This document shows positions 17,718 through 28,105 of a stretch of DNA of 64,000 nt, piece by piece. The DNA is from Chitinophagaceae bacterium (lineage in GTDB: Bacteria > Bacteroidota > Bacteroidia > Chitinophagales > Chitinophagaceae): NCBI GenBank assembly GCA_024707305.1, contig JANPZZ010000012.1, positions 1 to 64,000 on the forward strand, written 5' to 3'. The notes under the pieces are model-generated. The model saw nothing but the letters and a program-made list of their open reading frames with translations. It made no database searches and had not been told where the DNA came from. Within the stretch, counting starts at the first letter, position 1, and each line of letters starts with the position of its first letter. The translations under genes were made by a program, and so were the position numbers.

Positions 17718-17794
17718 GTTCGTATTTATCACCGAATATATTATAAGTTCGTATATTTGTACGAATTGAAAATAAGTTCGTATATTTAACCGAA
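17718..17794 (+). promoter_or_regulatory. Three 19-bp operator-like sites at exact 29-bp spacing before satD
   Basis: Sites at 17718-17736, 17747-17765 and 17776-17794 share GTTCGTATATTTNNMCGAA, and each has TTCG-N10-CGAA inverted arms. Starts are 29 bp apart, so not an exact multiple of the helical repeat (about 2.8 turns). A TAnnTTTG element (TATATTTG, 17752-17759) lies within the middle site, so the array overlaps a probable promoter 38-45 bp before the satD start. The C-terminal helix-turn-helix of the SatD protein itself is the obvious candidate ligand. Confidence 0.75.
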
Positions 17795-17803
17795 ACTAGT
17801 AAT

Positions 17804-18415
17804 ATGCCCATTGGAGCCGTTATAACAGCCGACATTGTCAATTCTACCACAGTTTCTGCCGATAAAATGAAAAAGCTGAAAGAGAGGCTAACTGCATTGT
17901 TCGCAGATTTCAGGCACGAGTTCTATCGTGGCGATAGCTTCCAGGTGTATCTACGTGACCCTGCGGAGGCGCTATCCCTGGTTTTAAAAACGAGGGCGGA
18001 AGCGCGGAAATTATCGTCATTGCTCGACATCCGTGCGGCCATTGGTATTGGCGACGTTAACCCTGCAGTAAAGAAAATAAATACCGCTACAGACGAAGCA
18101 TTTGTTATTTCAGGCCGGGCATTTGACAGGCTGGGAAAGAAAATTGATAAATTAGCAATAGAATCGAGTGATGCTGAGTTAAACAACGCTTTGAGCATTG
18201 TGGCGAACTTTGCAGACTATATTTTTCAGGACATCACCAAAAAGCAGGCGGAAGTGCTGGTTGAATTGCTTAAAGGAACGACGCAACTGGAAGTAACCAG
18301 AAAGTTGAAGAAGTCGAAGTCTACCATCAGCCAGCATGTGCAATCGTTGGGTTGGCACGCGCTGGAGCGTCTCATTAATGGCTATAAAAATATTGTATCA
18401 ATAAAACGGAAATAA
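17804..18415 (+). CDS. SatD-family protein with C-terminal helix-turn-helix
   Basis: The 203-residue protein has the SatD-type N-terminal domain: MPIGAVITADIVNSTTVSAD, EFYRGDSFQVYL and LDIRAAIGIGDV, a layout resembling nucleotide-cyclase-like folds without the catalytic set. Residues about 145-190 (ITKKQAEVLVELLKGTTQLE then LKKSKSTISQHVQSLGW) form a helix-turn-helix, so it may bind DNA. It overlaps the DUF3307 membrane gene by one base (TAATG), so the two are translationally coupled. The SatD-DUF3307 pair is recurrent in Bacteroidota. The biochemical role is unknown; autoregulation through the upstream sites is my inference. Confidence 0.82.
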   Translation: MPIGAVITADIVNSTTVSADKMKKLKERLTALFADFRHEFYRGDSFQVYLRDPAEALSLVLKTRAEARKLSSLLDIRAAIGIGDVNPAVKKINTATDEAFVISGRAFDRLGKKIDKLAIESSDAELNNALSIVANFADYIFQDITKKQAEVLVELLKGTTQLEVTRKLKKSKSTISQHVQSLGWHALERLINGYKNIVSIKRK

Positions 18416-19116
18416 TGGCAACCCTATGGCTCACTAAGTTACTACTGGCGCATTTTCTCACCGATTTTGTTTTTCAAAAAAGCAAATGGATTGAGGAAAG
18501 AAGGGCTCTGCGTTTTCGTTCTCCTTATTTATATGTCCACACCGCGCTGACAGCGCTGGTAGCCTGGTGTTTCATTGGATGGGAATACTGGCATATCGCG
18601 CTCATCATCTTTATCACACATACAATTATTGATGGATGGAAATCGTACCAGGAGGATGAGCCGCGTTATTTTCTGATCGACCAGGCCTTACACCTGTTGG
18701 TGATTTTCGCGTGCTGGTGGTTTAGTTTTTATAACCTCGAAATATTAAAACAGGGCTGGTCTCATTTTGCCGGAGATAAAGACCTTATCATAAAAATCAC
18801 CGCGTTTGTTTTCCTGAGTTTTCCCTGCAGTTATCTCGTTGGGCAACTCACCAAAAAATGGAGTTATGCCATGGATAAAACAGGGGCGTTAAATGATGCC
18901 GGTAAATGGATCGGCATCATTGAGCGGATGATTATCCTTGTACTGGTACTCGAGTCACAATATGAAGCAATCGGACTAATCATTGCCGCTAAAGGAATCA
19001 TCCGTTTTAATGAAACCAACCGTACCGAACGAAAAACGGAATACCTGCTCATCGGAACCCTGATCAGTTTTACCATCGCCATCGTAACGGGGCTGATTGT
19101 GCGGCAAAGCTGGTAA
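18415..19116 (+). CDS. DUF3307 integral membrane protein
   Basis: The 233-residue protein reads LTKLLLAHFLTDFVFQKSKW at the start, the DUF3307 signature (LAHxLxDFxxQ), and HTALTALVAWCFIGWEYWH and FITHTIIDGWKSY follow. I count about six to seven hydrophobic segments, so it is an inner-membrane protein. HxxxD pairs in the first and third segments are conserved in the family and might bind a metal. The function is unknown. It is translationally coupled to satD, implying a membrane sensor/effector with a DNA-binding partner. Confidence 0.85.
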   Translation: MATLWLTKLLLAHFLTDFVFQKSKWIEERRALRFRSPYLYVHTALTALVAWCFIGWEYWHIALIIFITHTIIDGWKSYQEDEPRYFLIDQALHLLVIFACWWFSFYNLEILKQGWSHFAGDKDLIIKITAFVFLSFPCSYLVGQLTKKWSYAMDKTGALNDAGKWIGIIERMIILVLVLESQYEAIGLIIAAKGIIRFNETNRTERKTEYLLIGTLISFTIAIVTGLIVRQSW

Positions 19117-19202
19117 ATTTATTCCTTAAAATCAATTGTTTAAATGCAATTTTCAAGGTTTAATGAAAAAAAGTTTGGCCAGTTTCAGAAAGCATTCTAA
19201 TT

Positions 19203-19223
19203 TTGTTTAACAATTTTGTCAAA
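19203..19223. promoter_or_regulatory. TetR operator candidate, copy 1
   Basis: Read on the minus strand, it contains TTTGACAA-AA-TTGTTAAA, a palindrome with one mismatch. It ends 5 bp before the tetR ATG. A second copy in the opposite orientation, identical at 19 of 21 positions, lies before tolC at 19852-19872. Confidence 0.68.
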
Positions 19224-19228
19224 CACAG

Positions 19229-19834
19229 ATGTCAATAAAAGATTCGGTTACGGAAAATCTCATTAAAGAAACAGCGAAAAAGGTCTTTTTCGTAGAAGGG
19301 CGCTTTAATGCAACCACCCAGGAAATCGCCGACGCTGCAGGGGTGAACCGTACACTGGTGAATTATTACTTCCGTTCCCGGGATCTGCTGTTTGAAAAAG
19401 TGCTGGTGGAAGGGCAACAGGAATTTCGCGCAAGCCTGGAAGAAACCATCAATCCCGCATTTACATTCAAAGAAAAAATCGGACACTTTATAGATGTGTG
19501 GATGGCGCATTCATTGAAATATCCTTATCTGGACGCTTATCTTGCGTCGCAAGCTAACTCGGGCAACTACCTCGATAAAATGCATAAATCAAAATCGCAG
19601 GAAGAGGAGAAGAAAAAGGCCGCCTTCCTGAAGGAAATAAAACTGGAAATGGAGAAGGGAACAATCCCTGAAATGGATCCGATGCAGTACATGATCAACC
19701 TGATCTCCATGATTTCTTATCCACTTTCTATGCGACCCGTACTGGAAAAAGCATTTAATCTGAATAAAAAGAACTATGCAGCTATTCTCGATGGCCGTAA
19801 AAATGCCATCCTGAAAAGCCTGTTTAAAGATTAA
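19229..19834 (+). CDS. TetR/AcrR-family transcriptional repressor of the efflux operon
   Basis: The 201-residue protein has a TetR helix-turn-helix at residues about 30-50 (TTQEIADAAGVNRTLVNYYF) and a helical ligand-binding domain. It is the first gene of a tetR-tolC-hlyD-RND cluster on one strand, and two matching palindromes lie before tetR and tolC, so it probably represses both itself and the pump and releases DNA on binding a toxic compound. The gene is intact. Confidence 0.9.
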   Translation: MSIKDSVTENLIKETAKKVFFVEGRFNATTQEIADAAGVNRTLVNYYFRSRDLLFEKVLVEGQQEFRASLEETINPAFTFKEKIGHFIDVWMAHSLKYPYLDAYLASQANSGNYLDKMHKSKSQEEEKKKAAFLKEIKLEMEKGTIPEMDPMQYMINLISMISYPLSMRPVLEKAFNLNKKNYAAILDGRKNAILKSLFKD

Positions 19835-19851
19835 ATTTTTTTTGTCCAGAA

Positions 19852-19872
19852 ATTGACAAAAATGTTAAACAA
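19852..19872. promoter_or_regulatory. TetR operator candidate, copy 2
   Basis: TTGACAAAAATGTTAAACAA matches copy 1 in inverted orientation at 19 of 21 positions. It lies 17 bp after the tetR stop and ends 9 bp before the tolC start at 19882. Confidence 0.68.
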
Positions 19873-19881
19873 GATAGTAAA

Positions 19882-21280
19882 ATGCAAAAAGAACAGTTGA
19901 AACGAAAATCAATGATGGCGACGCTAAAGATCATGATATTGAGCCTGGTGATGGTAGGCTTTGCGGCCGCACCGGTTCGTGCACAGCAAAAAAGAGGGGC
20001 TGCAATTAAAAGATGCATTGTACTATGCACTCAGCCATTATGCAGAAGCAAAAAAAGCACGACTGGACCTGGAGAATTCCGAATACCAGATTGATGAGGT
20101 ACGTTCGCGTGCGCTGCCCCAGATCAATGGCACGGGTGGGTTGAACTACAATCCGCTTTTACAAATGAGCGCATTACCCGGAGAATTGAACCCTACGAAT
20201 CCCGGCCAAACGATGCTCATCGCATTTGGCCAAAAATGGAATGCCAACCTGGGTGTGACCTTAACCCAAAATCTTTTTGACCAGTCTGTATTTACCGGAT
20301 TAAAAGCCGCAAAATCAACCAGAGAGTTCTATCAATTGAATTCCCAGTTGACTGAAGAGACAGTAATAGAACAGGTGTCGACAGCCTATTACCAGGTATG
20401 GGTGCAACAACAACAGATTGCCAACATCGACAGCAATATCAGGACAACTGAGCAGGTGCGGGCTGTGATTAATGGACAGTTTGAAAACGGTCTTGGAAAA
20501 AAGATTGACGTTGACAGGTTGGATGTAAAACTTATAAACCTGGCAAGTCAGCGTATGCAATTGCTGAATGCTTTGGCTTTATATGAAAACCAATTGAAGT
20601 TTTTTATTGGAATGCCGATTGATGAGCCAATCAACATTGCAGGCCGCAAAGCGAGTGAACCAAATGTGACCCTTGCCGATCTGACCGATTCACTCAATAC
20701 TGACTATCGCACAGAAATGAAACTGTTGCAGAAACAGGAAGAACTTACGCAATACAAGAAACAAGCGGTGATGGCGGAGTATTATCCCACATTATCATTG
20801 TCGGCCAACTATAGCTACCAGGGCCTCTCTAACAGTTTCCCCATTTTCAAAGGCATGGAGCAAGGTGCCAACTGGTTCGATGTAAGTACTGTCGGTTTAA
20901 ACCTGAAGATTCCCATTTTCAATGGTAAAGCAACGCGTTCGCGTTTAAATCAGGTGGATGTGGAGCTCAAAAAACTGAAACAGGATGTTGCTTTAACAAC
21001 CCAGCGTCTCAATCTCGAGTATGAAAACGCACGTACGCAAATTAAGAATGCCATTCTTGTTTTGAACAATCAGCAGAAAAATATTGAACTGGCGCAGAAA
21101 GTTCTCGACAATACACGCAACAACTACCGCGAAGGTTTGGCGCCGCTGACAGATTTGCTTGATGCACAAAATGCATTGTACGACTCGCAAAACGCTTATA
21201 GCGTGAGCCAGCTCGACTTGAGAATTGCTGAAATCAAACTATTAAAAGCAAAAGGCCAGTTGAATTCGCTCATCAACTAA
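19882..21280 (+). CDS. TolC-family outer-membrane efflux protein, one frameshift
   Basis: The 5' part encodes a signal peptide (MMATLKIMILSLVMVGFAAA, from M11/M12 of the long frame; cleavage probably after VRAQ). The frame breaks in the A6 run at 19987-19992 and continues as GLQLKDALYYALSHYAEAKK, the first TolC helix, through EVRSRALPQINGTGGL, VGLNLKIPIFNGKATRSRLN and LTDLLDAQNALYDSQNAY, to the stop at 21280. The joined protein is about 465 residues, usual for OEP proteins. It forms the trimeric outer-membrane exit duct of the pump encoded downstream. Confidence 0.88.
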
Positions 21281-21343
21281 AAGAAAGGCTCCAAAAGAAA
21301 TAAATACAGAACAGTAAAACTTACCAATAAACGAACAACTAAA

Positions 21344-22415
21344 ATGAAAAAGTTTCTCAAAGTGTTAGGCATCCTCGCTGTGGTTATCGGTTTGATCTCC
21401 ATCATCGGGTTTACATTGGTGAATAATAAAAAGAAAAAATGAAGCAAGGACTGCTGTAGTTGCACAAACGAATACCGCAGTAGCCGTTAAAGTGGTAGCA
21501 GCAAGTAAAGAACCTTTATCTCTTGATTTTTCTGCAAATGGAAAATTTGCAGCCGGGCAGGAACTCCGCTTCGCTGCAGAGATGGCGGGCCGCGTGATAT
21601 CAGTATTAGTAGATGAAGGTGATTATGTGAAAAAAGGACAGACCCTTGCTGTTGTTAAAACAGACAACCTTGCTGTTGATATCCGCAATGCAGAGGACGC
21701 GTATCAAAATGCGCTGCGCGATAAGCAGCGCTATGAAAATGCATTCCAGACTGGTGGTGTAACCCGCCAACAGGTGGACCAGGCAATTCTTGCCTTGCGT
21801 AACGCAGAAGCTAAAATGGAACTCGCGAAGATTAAAGCCAGTGATGCGAATATCCGCGCTTCTATTAATGGTATCATCAATAAAAGAATGATAGAGCCTG
21901 GTTCTGTACTTGCTCCCGGCACGCAGCTGTTTGAAATTGTGGATGTATCAATGCTCACGCTGGATATAGCTGTTGATGAATCACAGGTTGCACGTTTGCA
22001 GGTGGGCGCAGATGCAGTTATTAAAGCAAGTGTGATTCCCGACAAACAGTTTGAAGGAAAGATTGAATTCATCGCACCTAAAGCAGATGAGAACCTGAAT
22101 TTCCCGGTTAAAATCCGCGTGAAAAACAATGCCGGCTCTTCTTTAAAAGCCGGTATGTATGGAATCGCAAGCTTTCGGTTTCAGCAACAGGAACCTGCGA
22201 TGTTGATTCCACGTAGTGCTTTTATTGGAAGTGTGAGCAGCAACCAGGTATTTGTAGCGGATGAAAGCAATACTGCGCGACTTAAAACTGTTGTAACAGG
22301 AAGATTGCTGGGCGATAAAGTGGAAGTGGTGAGAGGATTGCAGGAAGGAGAGAGGCTGATTGTAAGCGGTCAGGTAAACCTTACCGATGGCACATTGGTG
22401 AATGTCCTGCAATAG
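21344..22415 (+). CDS. HlyD/AcrA-like periplasmic adaptor (RND membrane fusion protein), one frameshift
   Basis: From the ATG at 21344 the protein has one N-terminal membrane anchor (LKVLGILAVVIGLISIIGFT), then NNKKK, where the frame breaks in an A6 run near 21436-21441. It continues as TAVAVKVVAASKEPLSLDFS, with a lipoyl domain (GRVISVLVDEGDYVKKGQTL), a coiled-coil hairpin, the second lipoyl half (INGIINKRMIEPGSVLAPGT), a beta-barrel and a membrane-proximal domain. The joined length is about 357 residues. It links the RND pump to TolC. Confidence 0.88.
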
Positions 22416-22475
22416 TATTAAGACGAACAATCCCTGTACAGATGTGAGTTTGTACGACGCTATAAAATTATCAAA

Positions 22476-25400
22476 ATGAAAATCGCTGAGATATCAATAA
22501 AACGACCCACTCTCGTCATTGTACTGTTTACTGTGCTTACGCTGGGTGGTATATTGAGTTATACTTCGCTCAACTATGAGCTGCTGCCTAAGTTTTCACC
22601 TTCCGTTGTATCTGTTACAACGGTGTACCCGGGTGCTTCGCCCAGTGAAGTAGAAAATACCGTTACAAAAAAGATTGAGGACGCGGTTTCTTCCATGGAG
22701 AATATCAAGAAACTGGATTCTAAATCTTTTGAAAGCGTTTCTACCGTTGTAATCACGTTGAATTCTGGTACTGATGTAGACCAGGCATTGAATGATGCGC
22801 AACGGAAAGTAAATGCCATTCTCAAAGATTTGCCAGAAGATGTGGATCCTCCATCATTGAATAAATTTTCGCTCGATGATTTGCCTGTCCTTACATTGTC
22901 GGCTTCCGCAAACATGGATGAGTCATCATTTTTTGACCTGATGGACAAACGCGTTGGGCCGGTTATCTCACGTGTCCCGGGTGTTGCACAGGTAAACCTG
23001 ATCGGTGGGCAGGAGCGTGAGATACAGGTTAGTATTGATGCCGCGAAACTGGAAGCTTATGGTTTGTCGGTTTTGCAGGTGCAACAGGTAGTGCTCGCGT
23101 CCAACCTCGACTTCCCTACGGGCAGCGTGCAAACCCGTGAGCAGGATATCCTGATTCGTCTCGCTGGTAAGTTTAAAACAGTTGACGAATTGCGAAACCT
23201 TGTCATCGCAAAAACAGCCCAGGGTGGGCAAATCCGCCTTCGTGATATTGCAGATGTACAGGATGGCCAAAAAGATGTGGAGAAGCTGGCACGTGTGAAC
23301 CAGGAAAGTGCAATTGCTGTGCAGATTATTAAACAGTCAGATGCAAACGCAGTAAGTGTAAGTGATGGAGTTCAAAAAATTGTAGAGAGGCTGAATGTTG
23401 AATATGCCGCAAGCGGGTTGAAACTCACAATCGCCAACGACTCATCGGTATATACACTCAACTCTGCAAACGCAGTAATTTTTGATCTCGTCCTTGCGAT
23501 TGTGTTGGTAGCCTTTGTAATGTTGTTCTTCCTTCATAGCATCCGTAACGCCCTGATTGTTATGGTGGCGATTCCGGCCTCACTCATTGCAACTTTTATT
23601 GGTATGAGTCTGCTGGGCTACTCACTCAACTTAATGAGTTTACTTGGTCTCTCACTGGTGGTTGGTATTCTTGTGGATGATGCGATTGTAGTACTGGAGA
23701 ATATTTACCGCCACATGGAGATGGGCAAAAACCGGGTGCGTGCGGCTTACGATGCCACAAAAGAAATTGGTTTTACTGTTACTTCTATTACATTGGTAAT
23801 TGTGGTGGTATTTGTGCCGATTGCACTGAGTACAGGTCTCGCTGCTGATATCTTACGCGAATTCTGCGTTACCGTTGCAATCGCTACATTATTATCATTG
23901 CTTTCTTCCTTCACTATTGTACCCTGGTTGTCTTCCCGATTTGGAAAACTCGAACATATTACTGGTAAAGGAATTTTCGGTAAAATGATCTTGTCATTTG
24001 AAAGAGGCCTTACGAAGTTTACAGATTTTGTAACGCAACTGCTGAAATGGAGTCTCCGCTACAAAAAAGACCACTTTGGCAATTGTAGTGGCTCTACTGA
24101 TCGGTTCCTTCACGTTGATTGGCGCCGGATTTATCGGAGCTGAGTTCTTCGCAAAGAGTGATCGTGGCGAATTCCTTGTTCAGATAGAAATGCCGAAGGA
24201 TGTTTCTATTGAGCAAACCAACCAGGTGACGCAAAAAGCGGAAGATTTTCTGCGTACAAAACGTGAAGTGAAAAGAATGATCACAACAGTTGGTCAGTCG
24301 AGCGAAGGAAATATGGGCGCTACGCAGGCTACTGCTTACAAATCTGAAATTAGTGTGCAGTTGGTTGATAAGAAAGATCGCGAAGATGATTCCTATATAT
24401 ACGCTGCAAAAATTAAACGTGAATTGCAGGATGTGTTAGTGGGAGCAAAAGTAAAAACAGTTCCGGTGAGTATTCTCGGTTCTGCAGAAAGTGCTCCACT
24501 TGCCCTGGTGGTTACCGGCCCTGAGTTAGATAGTGTGATGCGTTTTGCAGAAGTGGCAAAAGAAAAACTGGGTAAGATCCAGGGCGCGGCAGAAATTAAA
24601 TTATCGGTAGAAGCGGGCAACCCCGAAATCAGTGTAACGGTTGATCGTGATAAAATGGCTTCGCTGGGTTTGTCGATGCAAACCGTGGGTGCTACCATGC
24701 AGACTGCTTTTAGTGGCAATACCAATGGAAAGTTTCGCGCTGGCGAATATGAATACGATATCAATATCCGCTTCAATCATTTTAACAGAAAAAACATTAA
24801 TGATGTAAGCAACCTGCTCTTCATTAACGATCGCGGTGAGCAGGTGCGTTTGTTACAGTTTGCCAGCATTTCAGAAAGCTCTGGCCCGAGTATGTTGGAA
24901 AGGCGGGATAAAAGTACTTCTGTTACCGTGCAGGCACAGGCAGTGGGTCGTCCTTCTGGTAGCATTGCGGCAGATTGGGAAAAAAGTTTAGTTGATGCGG
25001 AACGGCCAGTTGGCGTGAATTACGTATGGGGCGGTGATATGGAAAATCAAAGTGAAGGATTTGGTTCGCTGGGTATCGCGCTGCTTGCAGCAATTGTACT
25101 AGTGTACCTGATTATGGTGGCATTGTACAACAGTTTCGTTTATCCGTTCGTGGTATTGTTCTCCATTCCTTTGTCGATAATAGGAGCGTTGCTGGCTCTT
25201 GCGTTAACAAATAATTCACTAAACATTTTCACTATTCTTGGGTTAATTATGTTGATCGGATTAGTGGCAAAAAATGCGATCATCCTGGTTGATTTTACCA
25301 ACCAGCGGAAAGCAGAGGGCGTCTCCACTTTCGATGCATTGATCCAGGCTAACCACGCGCGTTTACGTCCCATCCTCATGACCACAATCGCGATGGTGAT

Positions 25401-25656
25401 TGGTATGTTGCCGATTGCTTTAGCAAGTGGTGCAGGTGCAGAATGGAAGAATGGTCTTGCATGGGTGATCATCGGTGGTTTGTTAAGTTCTCTTTTCCTT
25501 ACACTGATTGTTGTACCGGTGATGTATGCCATTTTCGATAAAATAATCAACTGGTTTAACAGAAATAAAAAGAAAGAATCTATTGATGAGTTGATGGTTG
25601 CGGATTATGAACATCGTGAATTAAGTGAAGACGGCTTCACGCCGGCTCATCTGTAA
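22476..25656 (+). CDS. RND efflux transporter permease (AcrB/HAE1 type), one frameshift
   Basis: The first part begins MKIAEISIKRPTLVIVLFTV and shows YPGASPSEVENTVTKKIEDA, the periplasmic porter domain, NDSSVYTLNSANAVIFDLVL and GILVDDAIVVLENIYRHMEMG, transmembrane 4 with the paired Asp residues that carry protons. The frame breaks in the A6 run at about 24063-24068 and continues as IVVALLIGSFTLIGAGFIGA through the second porter half to LIGLVAKNAIILVDFTNQRK and the stop at 25656. The joined length of about 1060 residues is normal. Substrates are unknown but TetR control suggests toxic compounds. Confidence 0.92.
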
Positions 25657-25692
25657 AGAGTGTTTTGGTAGGTTTGATGGTTTATGGTAGGT

Positions 25693-25720
25693 GCCGTCTC
25701 GAAAGAGGCGGCATTTTTTT
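25693..25720 (+). terminator. Terminator of the efflux operon
   Basis: The stem GCCGTCTC / GAGGCGGC with loop GAAA is followed by ATTTTTTTT. It is immediately followed by the heptamer/REP array. Confidence 0.88.
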
Positions 25721-26638
25721 TCGATGGTCGATGATCGATGTCCGATGACCGATGTCCGATGATGGATGTATCGTGATTGTTGTTAAAATCAGTCCCGGAG
25801 GGACGGAATATCTGTAGCACGGAAATTCTCGTTTAAATTAAAGTCCCGAAGGGACGGAATATGGATGCACGATCAATGGTCGAGGCTCGATGATCGATGT
25901 TCGATGATGGATGGTCGATGATTGATATGCACGTTTTTGCCAGCCGTCCCGAAGGGACGGAATATCTGTAGCACCGGAATTCACCAAATTGTTCTTAGTC
26001 CCGAAGGGACGGAATATGGATGCACGATTGATGTCCGATGATCGATGACCGATGTCCGATGATGGATGTATCGTGATTGTTGTTAAAATCAGTCCCGGAG
26101 GGACGGAATATCTGTAGCACCGGAATTCACCAAATCGGCTGAGTCCCGAAGGGACGGAATATGGATGCACGATCGATGGTCGATGATCGATGTCCGATGA
26201 CCGATGTCCGATGATGGATGTATCGTGATTGTTGTTAAAATCAGTCCCGGAGGGGACGGAATATCTGTAGCACGGAAATTCTCGTTTAAATTTAAGTCCC
26301 GAAGGGACGGAATATGGATGCACGATCGATGGTCGATGATCGATGTCCGATGATGGATGGATCGTGATTGTTGTTAAAATCAGTCCCGGAGGGACGGAAT
26401 ATCTGTAGCACCGGAATTCACCAAATCGGCTGAGTCCCGAAGGGACGGAATATGGATGCACGATCAATGGTCGAGGCTCGATGATCGATGATCGATGGTC
26501 GAAGAAGCTCGACGACGCAAGATTTCTGTTCCCGCTATGGGATGCGAATCTTTCCTTAAATCATACATCGATCATCGGTCATCGGTCATCGGACATCGGT
26601 CTTCGATCACCGGTCATCGAAAAAAACGATATTGCAAC
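25721..26638. repeat. Composite array: five ~150-bp units of paired REP-like palindromes plus GATG heptamers
   Basis: Ten palindromes GTCCC(G/A-rich)GGGAC, each followed by GGAATAT, start at 25792, 25843, 25946, 25998, 26092, 26143, 26244, 26296, 26383 and 26434. They alternate: GTCCCGGAGGGAC or GTCCCGAAGGGAC plus GGAATATCTGTAG, then GTCCCGAAGGGAC plus GGAATATGGATGCAC. Unit starts are 154, 146, 152 and 139 bp apart; much of the difference is in the number of GATGNNN heptamers between pairs. Two types of ~20-bp filler sit inside the pairs. An inverted heptamer block (CATCGGT family, 26566-26620) closes the array 19 bp before the ABC gene. Long peptides readable through it (rich in YSVPSG) are not real genes. 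Confidence 0.9.
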
Positions 26639-27982
26639 ATGAAATTTCTCGAAGCGGCACAACAACTCAGGAAATTAATTCTCGACCAACAGGTATGGGC
26701 CATTACAAGTCTCACAGGCGCAGAGCATAGCGAGGTGTTGAAACATATCAACAGCGGCAATGCTGAAATGGTGAGCTTCCGACATGCATTTAAAACGCGT
26801 TCCAATACATCCGACTTTTATTACCAGCAACGTTATAACTCCTTCGATTCCGAAGATGCGCCCACCGTAACGGAATACCTGGATAGCCGCGACAATAAGA
26901 CCGGTTACTGGAGCCGCGAAAATGTGATAGATAACTTCAACCTAAAATACCTGTTAGACGAAGAAGTTATTAAACTTTCAAATGGTGAAACCAAAAGAAC
27001 GCTGATTGCGGGCGCCCTCCTTCGGAATCCTGACTGGCTATTGCTCGATCACCCGATGGCGGGACTGGATGCATCCACACGCAATCATGTATCCAACATC
27101 GTTGAAAAGATTTCCCGTTCGGGCATTCGTGTGGTTATGGCCGTGCCCCCCATGAAATTCAGAAAGCGTAACACATGTTGCATTAATAGAAAACGGAAAA
27201 TTAATAGAACATCATCCCAAAAATAATTTTGAAAAAGATTTATGCAGCATACAATCGTCCGGTTGAAATTGATACTACCTTACTCGAAAAATTGTTGAAT
27301 TACCGGAAACACGAATCGTTTGACATGATCATTGGAATGAAAGAGGTAACGATTAAGTATGGCGACCGTGTTATCTTAAGCAATATCAACTGGACAGTTA
27401 AGCAGGGCGAAAAATGGGTTCTATCCGGTGCCAATGGTGCAGGTAAATCAACATTACTCAGCCTCATTACCGGCGATCATCCACAAGCTTACGCAAATGA
27501 TATCATCCTGTTTGATAAAAAACGAGGAACCGGCGAGAGCATTTGGGATATCAAAAATCTGACAGGTTTCGTATCCCCTGAACTATTCCAGTATTTCCCA
27601 ACTTATTCTTCCTGTTTGCATGTAGTGGAATCCGGCTTTTTTTGATACGATGGGTTTGTTTCGACAAAGCAATGAACAACTGGAAGAAATTTGTTTACAG
27701 TGGCTGAAATTATTTCATATTGAGAAAGCTGCGCATCAACTGTTCAGTAATGTTGCACCAGATGTGCAACGACTTTGCCTCCTTGCCCGTGCCCTGGTAA
27801 AGAATCCAACCCTGCTCGTTCTCGACGAACCTACACAGGGATTAACGGAAAGTCAACAACAATTTTTTAAACAAATTATGGAAGAGATTGCGAAGCTAAA
27901 GAGCAGTACAATTATTTATGTAAGCCATTATCGGGAGCATATTCCGTTGAACATAAACCGGGAGATGATGTTGCAGGCGTGA
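26639..27982 (+). CDS. Two-domain ABC ATPase (ModF/PhrA-like), three frameshifts
   Basis: From the ATG at 26639 the first ATPase half shows IKLSNGETKRTLIAGALLRN (signature) and WLLLDHPMAGLD (Walker B), but no good Walker A. Frame breaks occur near 27155 (C6 region, after VMAVPP), near 27232 (A5) and near 27635-27641 (T7). The second half has GMKEVTIKYGDRVILSNINW, Walker A GANGAGKST and Walker B LLVLDEPTQGL with a weak signature. There are no membrane segments. The joined length is about 450 residues. Soluble tandem ABC proteins of this kind are annotated as ModF or photorepair-type proteins, function largely unproven. Confidence 0.78.
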
Positions 27983-27994
27983 GGCGTGAGAATC

Positions 27995-28050
27995 GGCAAA
28001 CGGCAATCGGGAATCGGCAATCGGCAAACGGCAAACGGCAATCGGCAAAC
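27995..28050. repeat. Eight GGCAAAC / GGCAATC heptamers
   Basis: Eight 7-bp words run in phase, ending in GTGAAAC. They are the inverse complement of the GTTTGCC array at 7086 and share its flank. Confidence 0.87.
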
Positions 28051-28105
28051 GTGAAACTCGTCAGGCGTGAGAGGGAACTGGAAATCTGTAATAATATATT
28101 AGCCG

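Noticed and set aside
17718..17794. The 29-bp spaced sites as plasmid-type replication iterons.
   Set aside because: No Rep protein or AT-rich unwinding region is near, and the sites overlap a promoter of a chromosomal gene pair.
24393..24776. A 127-codon reverse-strand frame in the RND gene.
   Set aside because: Shadow of the transporter; no family match and no start context.
25838..26467. A 209-codon open frame rich in YSVPSG and HRSS words.
   Set aside because: It is a translation of the REP/heptamer array with no start signal; 7-bp repeats without stops are open in all frames.
25721..26470. The regular repeats could be a CRISPR array.
   Set aside because: The sequences between repeats are themselves repeats (heptamers and two filler types), the palindromes are 13 bp, and no cas gene is in the window.
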